From Rhynchospora pubera (lineage: Eukaryota > Streptophyta > Magnoliopsida > Poales > Cyperaceae): 64,000 bases of DNA. This document shows, one piece after another, positions 1 to 13,929 of this stretch. The stretch spans positions 58,757,840 to 58,821,839 of the forward strand of contig CM051461.1 of the NCBI GenBank assembly GCA_028095005.1, read 5' to 3'. The notes below the pieces were generated by a model, which saw only the letters and a list, made by a program, of their open reading frames with translations, was not told where the DNA came from and searched no databases. Position 1 is the first letter of the stretch. Each line of letters opens with the position of its first letter. The translations under genes and the position numbers were made by a program.

Positions 1-621
1 AAATAGCAATATAATTTAAAAAATATAAAATTTGATTTGAAAAAAAAAATTAACAGAGTCAGATTCGTAAAAAGGTTACATATAAAATTATGAATAAATA
101 ATTAATGAGGATAATTTATTTATTCACCATAGAAAGTCAGATTATATGTGTACATAAAATAAGTGCAAGTTTGGTAAAAAGTTCAATTCATAATGTTTAA
201 CAGAAACTTATCATTTTCCTTGTGTTACATCAGACTATCAGAGATATAAGCCTCATGATCATTAAAAAAAAAACAGAACAAATTTTAAATTGACAATAAA
301 ATATATAAGAACAAAGACGGATAAATCTTACCAGAAAGATTTGAAAGCACAAATAACGAAGTTTAAGTGGTGGCTAAAAAAATTAACAAAGAAATTCTTT
401 CTATATTATTATTTAAAAGAGAGTTCAATTATGGAAGCTTAATATGTGATATAATTACGGAGAGGAAATGGTAAGACTTAATGCAACACTTGGTTTATGA
501 GGGGCATATATGTCTAAAGAAATTCAGAGGAATGCTCCAAGAGGAATTTTGTGTGCCCAAAGCACCTCCCCATCGTCATCCTATCCATATGACGACTTGT
601 CGAAGGATTCGGTTTCATTAT
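1..621. other. AT-rich intergenic sequence
   Basis: No gene recognised. The stretch is AT-rich. A minus-strand reading frame of 88 codons at 514-780 overlaps the start of the duplicated block but matches no family I know. Confidence 0.5.
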
Positions 622-2440
622 GGAGTCTAGTTGGCAGACCAAATTAGACGCATCAATATACAAATTTAGGAATAGATCGTTCATCCAACAATAAAAAGAC
701 TGGATCAAGTCCTGTATTGAAGACTTCCAAACATATATCTCATATTTAAATATCGTATATACGACTACGTAGGCAGTCACAGATAAGGAAAGAAAATATA
801 ATATCAGCTTTCCTTTGTCCTCTTATTTATTATTATTCATTAATTTTGGAAAATCCATATTATAGTGCTAACAGAATGCGAAATTCCGCTTCAAGACAAA
901 CTTATTTTTCCTTTTTTTTTTTCCCATTCGTGGTTATAGTGCTGCTAGTTTTTTTTCCCGGCTTAATTTGACAGGTTGTATTCCGCAGCACTAAAACTAA
1001 GTCTAAAAAAATAAATAATCATTACGGTTTAAGAATAATTAGATATATGCCACCACGAAAAAAAAATTAGAGATATATAACTCTTAAATTGCAAATTAGT
1101 TTTATGCCACTATAAAAAGATCAAATTAGTTTTATGCCATTATTTTTTGTCAAAATTAGAGATATGCCATCCTAATTAGATAAATTCCACTCTAACTTTA
1201 AAAAAGTATCCAAATTATCCTCAATGACTTGAATCATAAATAAATAAATACATACATAACTTTTTAACAGGAAATAAATAATTAAAAATTTAAATCTAAC
1301 AATATGAAATTTCATATTTCAATATTAAAAAAAATTGAATTCCACATATTAAAATTTTAATTTTTTCAAATTAAATATATATTTTAAAAATTTTAAATCA
1401 AAATTTTCAATTTTAGAGCTTTGGAATTTAAATTTTAAATTTAAATTTTTTAGATTTACTTTCAAATTTCAAATTTTAAATTTTAATATTTCATTTTTTC
1501 GAATTTAAAATTGAAATTAAAAAGATAAATTTGTTTTAACATTGAACTTGATATTTGAAAATCTTTTTTTGTTGATGAAATTAAATAGGTTAATAATTCT
1601 ACGTTGAAATATTTCTAATTTTGATATTTTAATGTGGCACATTTATAATTTTAGTGTTTTATAATGGCATAATCAAAAGTGTAGAATAGTCAAATTAATT
1701 AACCGATCGAAAAAAATCTAATTTTGTCATTTTTTCATTTAAATTATTTAGATTTACTTTCAAATTTTAATATTTCATTTTTTCGAATTTAAAATTGAAA
1801 TTAAAAAGATAAATTTGTTTTAACATTGAACTTGATATTTGAAAATCTTTTTTTGTTGATGAAATTAAATAGGTTAATAATTCTACGTTGAAATATTTCT
1901 AATTTTGATATTTTAATGTGGCACATTTATAATTTTAGTGTTTTATAATGGCATAATCAAAAGTGTAGAATAGTCAAATTAATTAACCGATTGAAAAAAA
2001 AAAATCTAATTTTGTCATTTAGTAATGGCATAAAAATAATTTATCATTTACCGATGAAATATCTCTAATGTCCAACTTTTATCATGGTATAAACCTAAAT
2101 GCCTTTAGTTTAAGGATTTATAATTAGGTAATCAATAAATTTTGTTAAATCCTAAAAATACTAAAAATAAAATTTAAAATATAGAATTTATTTTTTTTTG
2201 CAAAATTTCAGTACAAATATAATAAAAAAACAAATAAATATAGGTGGTTGATCTATTTTTAAAAATCCGAATAAATATTCAAAAAATTGAAAAAACAATA
2301 TAGCAAAGAGATATTATTTAATAAGCTGTTTGGTTTATTTAATATTTAACAGCTAGCCTAGAGATATTATAGTCGATCGAGTAAATTGACGGGAGACGAT
2401 GATCAAATAAGTTACGATCTAGGGACAATATTGATAATAA
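622..2440 (+). repeat. Segmental duplication, copy A
   Basis: This stretch recurs almost base for base at 2579-4654. Shared landmarks are GGAGTCTAGTTGGCAGACC at the start, GTGCTAACAGAATGCG near the middle, and ATTGACGGGAGAC close to the end. The offset is about 1957 bp at the left edge. It rises to 2552 bp after the solo LTR in copy B, then falls because copy A has its own internal tandem duplication. No coding content is recognised. Both copies contain AATTAG...TATGCCAC modules that also occur around 12.1 and 13.6 kb. Confidence 0.85.
1450..2020 (+). repeat. Internal tandem duplication of about 290 bp
   Basis: The block from about 1450 to 1735 is repeated at about 1747-2020. Both contain the GAACTTGATATTTGAAAATC and TAATGTGGCACATTTATAAT strings in the same order. 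Copy B has this block only once, so the tandem duplication happened in copy A after the larger duplication, or was lost from B. Confidence 0.8.
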
Positions 2441-2578
2441 GTTACGGCTCTTGCTCCCTTCTCTAAAAGTAACCGTTGTCAGACCGTCCTTTCTGTTTTA
2501 TCTTATTCTGCCCGAATTCTTGTTGCTTTGAGATGAGTGAATTTGTGTTGGCTTCTGTATCAATTTGGGTTTGTGACA

Positions 2579-4654
2579 GGAGTCTAGTTGGCAGACCAAA
2601 TTAGACTCATCAATATACAAATTTAGGAATAGATCTGATACAATCAGATTAGAATTTGAGTCCATCAGCTGTATAAAATCCATTTAAGGTCCAGTTACAA
2701 AAATAATCAAGAAAAGAATCGTAAAAACAGACCTCCCTCGAGGTCCCCACAAAGGGAGGTAAAAAACCGTTATGCCTTAGGTGGGTCCAGAGTCAGGAAC
2801 CGTTAGAAACAGCCTGCTCAGAAAAACGATTTCCAGTGACGAACGATCTCCATCAACAACCATCGGATCCCTTGTGACCTTTCTACTATAACTTCTGAGG
2901 AAACTTCGATGAAACCTCGCACAAGCAAGTCCCGATCAGAAACAGAGAGAGGATAGGGCGAGGTTTGGAGAGGTTTCAGCGATCTTTGTAACACAATTAA
3001 GGAAGAAAGATAGTGTCACAAGAAGGCCACAGAAGATCCAAAGCGATATTATTTGTTACTATAAATAGACACCCCCTCCATAAGAAAGGGGGTTAGATTC
3101 TGTAGAAAGAGAATAGAGAAACTTACGTACTAATAACACAATTATAAAGAAAAAATTCCGAGACTTCTACTTCTTTTCATCTTATCTCTCTGTTAGAAAT
3201 TTATAAGCTAAAATATAGGTTATCAAGATCGTTCATCCAACAATAAAAAGACTGGATCAAGTCCTGTATTGAAAGACTTCCAAACATATATCTCATATTT
3301 AAATATTGTATACGACTACGTATGCAGTCACAGATAAGGAAAGAAAATATAATACCAGCTTTCCTTCGTCCTCTTATTAATTATTATTCATTAATTTTGG
3401 AAAACCGGGTTATAGTGCTAACAGAATGCGAAATTCCGCTTCAAGACAATTTATTTTTCCTTTTTTTTTTTCCATGCGTGGTTATAGTGCTGCTAGTTTT
3501 TTTCCCCGGCTTAATTTGACAGGTTGTATTACGCAGCACTAAAACTAAGTCTAAAAATAAATAATCATTACGGTTTAAGAATAATTAGATATATGCCACC
3601 AGAAAAAAATTAGAGATATATAACTCTTAAATTGCAAATTAGTTTTATGCCACTATAAAAACATCAAATTAGTTTTATGCCATTATTTTTTGTCAAAATT
3701 AGAGATATGCCACCCTAATTAGATAAATTTCACTCTAACTTTTAAAAAAGTATCCAAATTATCCTCAATGAATTGAATCATAAATAAATAAATACATACA
3801 TAACTTTTTAACAGGAAATGAATAATTGAAAATTTAAATCTAACTATATGAAATTTCATATTTCAATATTAAAAAAATTCAATTCCACATATTAAAATTT
3901 TAATTTTTTTAAAATTAAATATATATTTAAAAAATTTAAAACAAAATTTTCAATTTTAGAGCTTTGGAATTTAAATTTAAAATTTAATTTTTTAGATTCA
4001 CTTTCAAATTTTAAATTTTAATATTTCATTTTTTTCGAATTTTAAATTTGAAAATCTTTTTTGTTGATGAAATTAAGTAGGTTAATAATTCTACGTTGAA
4101 ATATTTCTAATTTTGATATTTTAAAGTGGCACATTTATAATTTTAGTGTTTTATAATGGCATAATCAAAAGTGTAGAATAGTCAAATTAATTAACCGATT
4201 GAAAAAAAAATTTAATTTTGTCATTTAGTAATGGCATAAAAATAATTTATCATTTACCGATGAAATATCTCTAATTTCCAACTTTTATCATGGTATAAAC
4301 CTAAACCTAAATGCCTGTAATTTAAAGATTTATAATGAGGTAATTTTAATCAATAAATTTTGTTAAATCCTAAAAATAATATTTAAAATATAGAATTCAT
4401 TTTTTTTTTTGCAAAATTTCAGTACAAATATAATATAAAAACGAATAAATATAGGTGGTTGATCTATTTTTAAAAATCCGAATAATTATTCAAAAAATTG
4501 AAAATACAATATAGCAAAGAGATATTATTTAATAAGCTGTTTGGTTTATTTAATATTTAACAGCTAGCCTAGAGATATATTATAGTCGATCGAGTAAATT
4601 GACGGGAGACAATGATCAAATAAGTTACGATCTAGGGGACAATATTGATAATAA
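2579..4654 (+). repeat. Segmental duplication, copy B
   Basis: Second copy of 622-2440, interrupted by the solo LTR at 2636-3225. Removing that LTR and one target duplication restores collinearity: the bases left of the LTR match 622-675 and those right of it continue at 680. It ends about 220 bp before the start codon of the GTPase gene and may therefore contribute to its upstream region. Confidence 0.85.
2636..3225 (+). mobile_element. Solo LTR (590 bp) with AGATC target duplication
   Basis: The element begins TGATA and ends TATCA, the short inverted termini expected of an LTR. It is flanked by the perfect 5-bp direct repeat AGATC (2631-2635 and 3226-3230). The corresponding site in copy A (around 675-680) is empty. 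A TATA-like TATAAATAGA lies at about 3061. No gag, pol or second LTR is nearby, so this is a solo LTR left by recombination. The superfamily cannot be decided from the LTR alone. Confidence 0.9.
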
Positions 4655-4777
4655 TTGAGAGTGCTGGGTTAAAGAGCGTAGCTAAATTGGAAGCGAATTA
4701 TTCTTTGAAGTACAGTATATATGCAATCGATTTTTTTTTTAAAAAAACAAATTCACGTACGTATATCCATGTAGAGT

Positions 4778-4794
4778 CCTATATATAAATAGAC
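4778..4794 (+). promoter_or_regulatory. Putative TATA box of the RHD3-like gene
   Basis: TATATATAAATAG lies about 85 bp upstream of the ATG at 4876, leaving room for a short 5' leader. It is the best TATA-like sequence close to the start codon. Transcription from it is inferred, not shown. Confidence 0.5.
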
Positions 4795-4875
4795 AAGGAC
4801 TTTCAATTTGCTGATCATAACCAACCAGTGAAAAATATCTCCACTCCTTGTCCCTAGTAGTATATCTGGAAATTA

Positions 4876-7800
4876 ATGGCACTAACGACTCTTCCTCGTA
4901 AGGAGCAGATGATCGACGAAAAGGGCAACTTCTGTCCCTCGGAAACTGAGGGATTTGTTGAGAAATTAAAGGTCCACTTACCTGCAAGTTCTCACTGCAC
5001 CGTGATCTCCATCATTGGCCCACAGAACAGTGGTATTGTATTACCTGCAGTCGTATTCTCCTTATTTCGTAAAATATATATATAACATATACATCATGTA
5101 TTACTATATATCATACTGTATTTTTCTGATTGATATTCATTAACTTATAACAGCTACCATTTTCTTATAGTGTAAATATGCGTAAAGTTTTCAAATCTTA
5201 TTGTATCATGATTCTCACATTTTGCAATTTCTGTCAAAAAGAGTTAAATGAAGAGATAATACCAGAGTAGATGTATAAGAATATTCTTATTTGCTCATCT
5301 GCAATTCTGCATGGAGCATCGATTTTGTCCATTTAAAATATTATTAAAAACTAGAATACGTCTTCTAATTTTTCTTTTTCACTTCGTCCAGCTGAGCAAA
5401 TAATAATATTCTTAACTCTGATTAATTTTTCACTAGTAGTCTTCTAATTTTTTAAAATTATTAACTCTGAATAAATGTTAGACATCCATTTTTTTAAAGT
5501 CGATAAAATTGTAATAATTAATTACGACGTTAAATTTCCCACCAATGGACGTGCATGCGACAAGTAATACTGTAGTAAGCTCCCTTGTTTCTATAACTAA
5601 TAATTCCAGGACAAACATTTTTACGTTAATGTTGTTTCGTTTCATTTTGAAAAATGCTGATTAATTACTTTCAACACCAGCCAAGATTTATTAAATTATT
5701 AGATGCTTCATTTATGAACTTTCTTTCATCATTACATTAATGTGCTTGACTGCTTGTAGTCAGAATGGTAACAGTTTGCTTTCACATATTGTTTTTTAGG
5801 TAAAAGTTATTTACTAAATGCTTTATTTGGGACCCAATTCGACGTTCTTTCTCAAGGATTAAGGTAAAATTTGTCAGCATATCATCATCCTGGCTCATAA
5901 ATAATTTGTTATAGTGTCGACATAATTTTTTTAAGCCGAAATGTTGAGGCACAGAAGTTCCATGGATAAATACCTAATAAATGGATAGGAGAAAAAAATA
6001 CCTTTTTGTTCGTGTCTACCTCACCTCAAACAGGACAAGATATATATGTTCTTTTTGCCTGTTTCAAGTTTTTCTCATCCTTGTGTAATTAAATTCATCT
6101 TTTATACCGTAGATGGTGGTTCATTTGTTGGTATGTGTTGATTTTTCCTCCATTATGTTGTGAAATTCGCATCATTTAGTTTCCTTCTTCACACTTTCTT
6201 TTAATAAATAACTCCTTCCAAAAGACATTTTGAGCCTTTTAATTATGAAGCGGATCAAAATGAATCGTGAACGAGTTCTCAATTTGCAGGGAGCAAGTCA
6301 CCAAGGGAATTTGGATTGCTGCTGGAAGCATTAACCCCTGCATGATTGTCATGGATGTGGAAGGCTCCGACGGAAGGGAAAGAGGAGAGGTTAGATTTCT
6401 GTAAAAGTTTAAAATATAGCAAAAATTATACTGTAAAAGTTTAAAATATAGCAAAAATTATAGAGAACAAGTTGAACGGTTTGGAGCACTGTTTGAATTT
6501 TAGATTTTGAAAAACGACTCCATCATATGGATTTGATCCATATGCCGGAGTATACATTAACCAATCTCTCTCTCCCCCCTCTCTCTCTCTATATATATAC
6601 AGAAAACCTATAGTCCATACTGATGTACATAAAGTTTCGGTGCATATTGATTCAAACTCTTCGATCTGCTTCCAAATACCTGATCCAAACCGTCCAATAT
6701 AATCTCCCTATTGAAATCTCCTTGCCGACAAAATTTGACATTTTTTAAAAAAAATTTAATTATTTTTTAGATTTTAAAAATCTTCAATTTTTTAGCGGTT
6801 CAAGAAAAAATTAGATTAGCGATTTTCTAAAATTAAAAAAATAGTAACAAATTTCTCAAAAATGTAAACTTTGGTCTGCAAGAAGATTTCAATTGGGAGA
6901 ACATATTGTATTATTTGGATTGATTATTTTGAAGCACATTGAAGAGTTTGAATCAGTATGCACCGAAGCTCCCGTTTTTCGACTCGTTTTTCAAATGGTT
7001 GATCCAAACCATTCAAATTGATCATCATATTGAAATATCCTTGGATACCAAATTTCAAATTTTTCGAATTTTTTTGCTATTTATTATTATGATATTTTCA
7101 AAAAGCATTATATTTTAGGCCGTCCAATTTGGAAAAAAAATCATAATAAATAGAAAAAATTTAAAAAATGTATAATTTGGTCTCCTAGGGTACTTCAATA
7201 TGAGGATAATTTTGAATAGTTTGGATCGACCGTTTGAATTTTAAATCTCGAAAAACAAGCAGAAAATCAATGGCATGTTACTAATTCTCTATAGGGTGTG
7301 TTTGGATGCAACAGAATAAGCCGTGAATAGGGAATAGGAATAAGAAATTTCGATTTGTGTGCTTATCCATATTCCTTATTCTTATACCATGGTTTTGTTA
7401 GTATTGGAATAAGGACCTAAATTTCTTATTCTTGTGTTGTTTGTGTTGCACAAGAATAAGAATAAGCACGCAAACCGAAATTACTTATTCCTATTTCCTA
7501 TTCCCGGCTCATCCAAACACATCCTATGTGTTTGTATATATATATTCTTATCTATTAGATAGTTTATGATATATAGAGTATTTTGAGCATCATAACCTTT
7601 TTAAATATTTTATTATTTTTTTGAATTTTTTAAAACTTATCATTTTTATACAAACTTTTAGTTAAAATATTATGTTTTAAAAAATGTGAAGAAAAGTAAA
7701 AAAAAAATGTAAGAAATATAAAGTATGGTTAGATATGAAATTGTAGTTATATATAGATGAATTGGTTGAATTACTTTACCAATTACCTAAATACCGACAA

Positions 7801-10800
7801 ATAGACCATGATGCAAAAAAAAAAAAAAAACTCTTTGTGTTATCATGCATAATAAACTATCTCATATTTTTAAATTAAATCTTTAGAGATTTATTTGTCA
7901 TATTATATTTAACCAATCTAATTTATATATCCAAACTCATAGAAAACTAAATTTTATATTTTTAAATTTTTACTATTTTTATAAATGTTTAAAACATACC
8001 ATTTTTGGATAGATATTAATAGAAAATATTTTTTGTAAATGGAAAGTATAAAAATGTTAAAATAAATAGTAATAAGATTGAGAGCAACAATTAATTGTTC
8101 GAGCTGACTTGAGACCTTATTACTCCCCTGCGAATATCAAAGTATAAAAAATTCCTAAAATTTCGTTGTTATGAGATTTCAATACATAAATTTAATTCGT
8201 TAAATTAAAGTTGTCATTTTGCACAAATAACGGCAATTAAGGCCATGATGTATAAAAGGGCTTATATGCATCACGATGCACCTTGTAGAGATAGAGTTGG
8301 GTATTTTGCGAAGTTATCTGTCACGTTATTTCGGTCTTGTTTCTGGAAATAAAAATTTTCAATGGCTGATTCGAATAATTCAATATTTTTTGCATGCATA
8401 TTAAAGTCTATTTGCAAATCAAATTTTATATTTAAACTTTCTTTACTATATATTACGATATTTTTTAAATTGAAGGCTGTATAATTATCCAATTATACAT
8501 GCTTAATTAATTTGTAATCAGAGTTTCTATTTTTTTTATAAATGATATTTAGGACTAAAGTGGGAAAAAAAATAAAATATATCACAGCCGTTTGGATTTG
8601 GAAAGCATTCCTGGTTGCTAACGGCAAAAGGAAAAACAAAATGAAATACTGTGCCATACTGCCATTGGCTTTGTACAGCTGTCGATTATGCGAATTATTA
8701 GGATTCCAATTATATTTCTATAATTTTTTAATTGAAAATTCATTACATCTATTAAATTACTTTTTATATAAATATTACGTGATCAAACTCAATAAAGTGG
8801 ATGGATCGGGTGCGTGGGACACTGGGTAGTATACTGTGGACCACCACACAGTAATTTGGGCAATGAATCGAGGTTGTGAAAAATATAAATGTAACAAAGA
8901 AAGAATATCTAATATCTTGTAATTTTATTATTGAATCTTGATGCTAGGGCGGCAAATTATTCGAAAGGCAAAGTGCACTTTTTGCTTTGACAGTTTCTGA
9001 CGTTTTGCTACTAAACATGTTAGTTTATTTTGTAGAGCTTTTTTTCTTGCATTATCTGTACTTGGAAGTTATATTTTTAATTCTTTTTCATATATGCTAT
9101 AAGAATAAGTGATTTTTCCTTGTATATATGATTATATAAATAATATAACATTACATGTTATAGGTGGTTTACTGATATTGGTCGGCAGGATGGTGCCGGC
9201 CTTGGCTTGATTAAGTTAATTTTCAAGGTACGCGGTCCTTGACCTTTTAGCAGTTTTTCCTTATATAGTAATAAAACTCGTTTTTGCTTCAAAAAAGAAT
9301 GGTAACCGACTAGAGAAAATTCAAAATTTACAGTTTATGATCATTCAAATTCCTGCATTGAGCTCCAAAAACGAAAACAAATGTTGATTTAGTGTAGCTT
9401 ACTAGGGAACAAAAGTTACGTACTGTTCAAGCAACAAATATCTGCATTAGCCATTGATTTTGCGCCGAAAACGAAAACAAATTTGATTAATTTGAGTGCG
9501 TATAGCTGAGTTAAAAAAAAAAAATGTCAAACCTGTGGCTGTAATAGGAAAGAGTAAAGATGGATGCACCAAACAAGAGAACAAAAGTTATTATTGTCGT
9601 CCGCGACCATGACTATATACAGGTACGTATCATATATAATTAAGGTATCAAAAATTAAATATCGATCAATTATTTATTTGACAATGATTCATTTAATTAC
9701 TCTTTGTGGTTAACAGATTCTTGATTAAATTTTATTGTTTACCTAGAGTTCACCTGATGATACGAAGAAATATCTAGAGAGGACCATGAATGAGGTAGCT
9801 AGCTAGAAATTTTCTTTTTACGTAGATCATTCACTTGATGCTAGCTAGAAATTATTATTATTGATGTTATAATAAATAATAATAATAATAATAATTATTA
9901 TTATTATTATTGTTATTGTTATTTTAATTTTTTTTTTGTGTTTTGGCATCCCACACAATTTGTTGGGTGCAAAAGGAAAAGAAACAACAACTGTGCTCAA
10001 AATTGGAGGCATGTAGCATTCCAGCACTTCTTTATTCTTTGCATATGTACTTAAATGCATATCATGCATTAAAGTAAAATAAAGTATCCGACCCAGCTAT
10101 TTACCGAAACACATTCTTATTTCTAAGTTATATATAATTATAATTAGTTTTCGGACAATATATTAATTTTACATAACTGTAATATTTGGTGTTTTATTTG
10201 TGCTTGTTCCTTCTTTCAATTATGCTTGAAATACCCGAAATTAACATTTACCGAAACAGGCGTGTGTGGGTATATATGTTACATATATGTTTATTAGTTA
10301 CCTTCATGCTGAAGGACAGTAAAGTATCGCATTACGACACTAACATAGTAACATACGATTCCCGACTGCAACAGCTTTGGCATGAAGTGCACCCCGATGA
10401 CATGGATATGAGTGACTACATCGAGGTAATTAAACTACCGTCACTACAAGAGAGATGGCCTATTGCTAGATTTACTAAATTTTTTAAATAGACTTTTTTT
10501 TTAGTGTTGGACTTTGTTTTATTGCTAGATTTAATTGATCAATAAAGTCTAGCAATCTTTTAGCAAGACTTAATTTTCTATTAATAGATACTTAAAAATC
10601 TAGCTATTTATTTTTGATAGACTTTTGAATCTTGCAATGTTTAATGTAGCAATTTTTTGCTACACCATAAATTAATGTAGCAAAAAATTGCTACATTAAA
10701 CATTGCAAGATTCAAAAGTCTATCAAAAATAAATTGCTAGATTTTTAAGTACCTATTAATAGAAAATTAAATCTTGTTAAAAAATTGCTAGACTTTAGTA

Positions 10801-12924
10801 CATCAATTATAAATCTAGTAATAGAACAAAGTCCAATACTAATAAAAAAAGTCTATCTAGAAAATTTAGCAAATCAAGCAATATACCATCTCTCTTGTAG
10901 TGCGTAAATAAAAACTATCTGACCAAACATTAAGATATGTTGTGTTTAAATCGGCTTGTTTTCAGAACTTTGATCATCGTACATCCACATATGTAGGTCA
11001 TTGTAAAAGACTTTCCATCAAAATATCTCGTGGAGGAATTCACTCAGAAGGTATGTTCCTAATATTTGCTGAAATATGTTGAATGACTTTCCTTCTGTGA
11101 GTATCGAGTAATTTTACTCAACTATATAATGGGTGGTATATATGGCCCCATTGATGTCTTTTGGTGCATGTCTTTCAATAATAATGACAACGGTTCCGCT
11201 ACAAATATTTTTCGGAATTGCTTAGGACCATCCCAGAGATTATATCATTCCTATCATCTTCGATTTTCAGAAAGAGAAAATGCGCGACCTCTCCTTCCGC
11301 GTACGCTGTCTCTCCTCCTCCCGCGTGAACTAATCTCTCCCCCTCCCGCATACACTGTCCCCCTTCAACATTTATGTATATTAACTTCAACAGTTACGAT
11401 ATTACCTTCAACATTTATGTATATTAACTTCAACAGTTACGATATTACCTTTAACATTTAAACATATTAACTTCAACAGTTACGATATTACCTTCAACAT
11501 TTATGTATATTAACTTCAACAGTTACGATATTAACTTCAACGATTTTATATATTAATTTCAACAATTATGATATTAACTTCAACGATTTTATATATTAAT
11601 TTTAACAGCTATACACGGAAGGGGGAGGGGGAAGGACGTACGCGGGAGTGACGGAAACAGAGGGACAAGAGGGAGGGGGGATAACGTACGCGAGGAGGGA
11701 ATACGCGGGATAAGAATTTCCAAAAATAGAAAACGCGTAGAGTCAAAAATAGAAAAAACGCGTGGGGATGATGGGGATGGTGAATATCGGAGATGATCCT
11801 TATCACCACCGAATATTTTTCCTATGCCATAATTAAGTTTGTACAAAACATTCCTTATAAAGTTAATTTTTAGTGTTCAATTAATCTATTTCTCTCTTAC
11901 TGCATCAAAGTAAGTTATCAGTGCTTTCATTTTAATTACAAGATCAGGAAATACAAATGAAGTCACAACCTTATATCATTTATATATTGTGCTTTCGTAT
12001 TTTTATGACCTCTTAAAAAACTTAAAAAATTGATTACTTCTATTGATATAAAAATTAGGAAAAATTAGATTTATGCCACTGGCAAAACTTGTTAATTAGA
12101 GAAACACCATTGTTAAATTGATAATTAGATATTTTTCACTATAAAATCGTTAAAATTAGTTTTATGTCATTATTTTCTCCAAAAATATAGTAAATTATAA
12201 ATATGCCACTCTCAAATCTACCATTATTTTGATATATTCCCAAACTACCCTTCTTACGTTCTACCAAAAAGGAAAATAAACTATAAGAAAAAAATAATTT
12301 AAAATCAGACTAATTATGAAAACAAATATCAAGAAAAATTGATAAATTTAAAATCAGATTTCGTGGCCCCAAGCGTATATAACTATATTACTATATATAA
12401 TATATATAAGATATATATGTAGTAGTAATTTCGTTCTTACTGTGAACATATATCAATGCTATTATTTGTTTTTTTTTGTCTTGTTATCAAATTTTATCAG
12501 CAAAAAATTATATATATATATATATATATAGAGGATGGCTAATGTGCCATAGATGGCACAGAGGGTCTCGTGCCATAGAGTCGTTTTTCGAGATCCAAAA
12601 TTCAAATGCTCAATTTGAACCATCCAAGTTATTCACCACATTAAAATATTCTTGGAGACCAAATTTTACATTTTTTCGAATTTTTTTGCTATTTGTTATG
12701 ATATTTTTAAAAAATGTTATAATTGGAGTATTTCAGACCCTCCAATTTGAACATATCAAAATAAATACAAAAAAATTCAAAAAAATGTAAAATTTGGTCT
12801 CCAATGGTATTTCAATATGCTGATCAATTTGAACGATTTGGATTGACCGATTGAATTTCGGATTTTCAAAAAATGACTCAAAAAAGGCATCTATGGCATT
12901 GCCATCTATGGCACTTTATCCCAC

Positions 12925-12990
<66 letters not shown>

Positions 12991-13395
12991 AGTTTAATAT
13001 GCACCATAGTGCATAGGGCATTCCGTGCACCACAGACTTTTTCGGGAATATTTTTGTAAATTGACAAATCTAATTTAACCAATCTAATCTACATATTGAA
13101 ATTTCATACCAAACCAAAATTTACAATTTTTGAGATTTTATTACAATTTTTTTCGAATTTTTTAAAACATGTCATTTTGGAATATTGTACTATTTATAAT
13201 TTTTCAAAAATGGCATGTCTTAAAAAAAAGTAATAAAATCTCAAAATTTGTAAAATTTGATTAAAATTTGATTTTCTATGAGATTTCAATATGTAGATTA
13301 GATTGATTAAATTAGATTTGTCAATTTATAAAAATATCCCCAAAAAAGTCCGCGGTGCATGGAATGCCCTATGCACTATAGTGCATGTTAAACTT

Positions 13396-13443
<48 letters not shown>

Positions 13444-13880
13444 ATATATTGTTTTGCAAAAAAAAATGTTTATGTCATTGTTTTAATGCACTAGTGACAT
13501 AAAACTAATTTTTATATTTTTACAGTGGCATAAAACTCATTTTTATTATTTATCATGGTATAAAACTAATTTGTTATTTAGTGATGGTATTTTTCTAATT
13601 TTAAATTTACGTAGTGGCATAATTAAAAGTGTAAAATTGTCATATCAATAGGTTAGTGGCATAAAACTAATTTTTATTATTTTGTAGTGGCATAAAAATA
13701 ATTTGTCATTTAGTGATGACATTTTCCTAATATCAATTTTTCGCAGTGCCATAAATCTAATTAACCCTAAAAATTAAGTCACAACCTTATCCCATTTATT
13801 GTTGTTCTTGCATTAGTTGTCCTATATAAACATTACATCATTTTTATGGAATCCAACAATATAACTAATTACAAGATCTC

Positions 13881-13929
<49 letters not shown>

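Larger units (their letters stand above)
12056..13775. mobile_element. Outer inverted-repeat element hosting two nested MITEs
   Basis: The left edge AAATTAGATTTATGCCACTG is answered by an inverted GTGCCATAAATCTAATT at 13744-13760. Further AGTTTTATG-type modules follow inward on both sides. The two TIR elements at 12531 and 12988 sit inside it. The same modules occur in the 0-4.6 kb duplication. Exact ends are uncertain. Confidence 0.5.

Noticed and set aside
8542..8829. Open frame of 95 codons in intron 3
   Set aside because: No family resemblance. It contains CCGTTTGGATTTGG, a MITE-like end, and lies between two well-supported exons in a different arrangement.
9845..10069. Minus-strand frame rich in Ile/Asn
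   Set aside because: It is mostly an AAT/ATT microsatellite read as protein.
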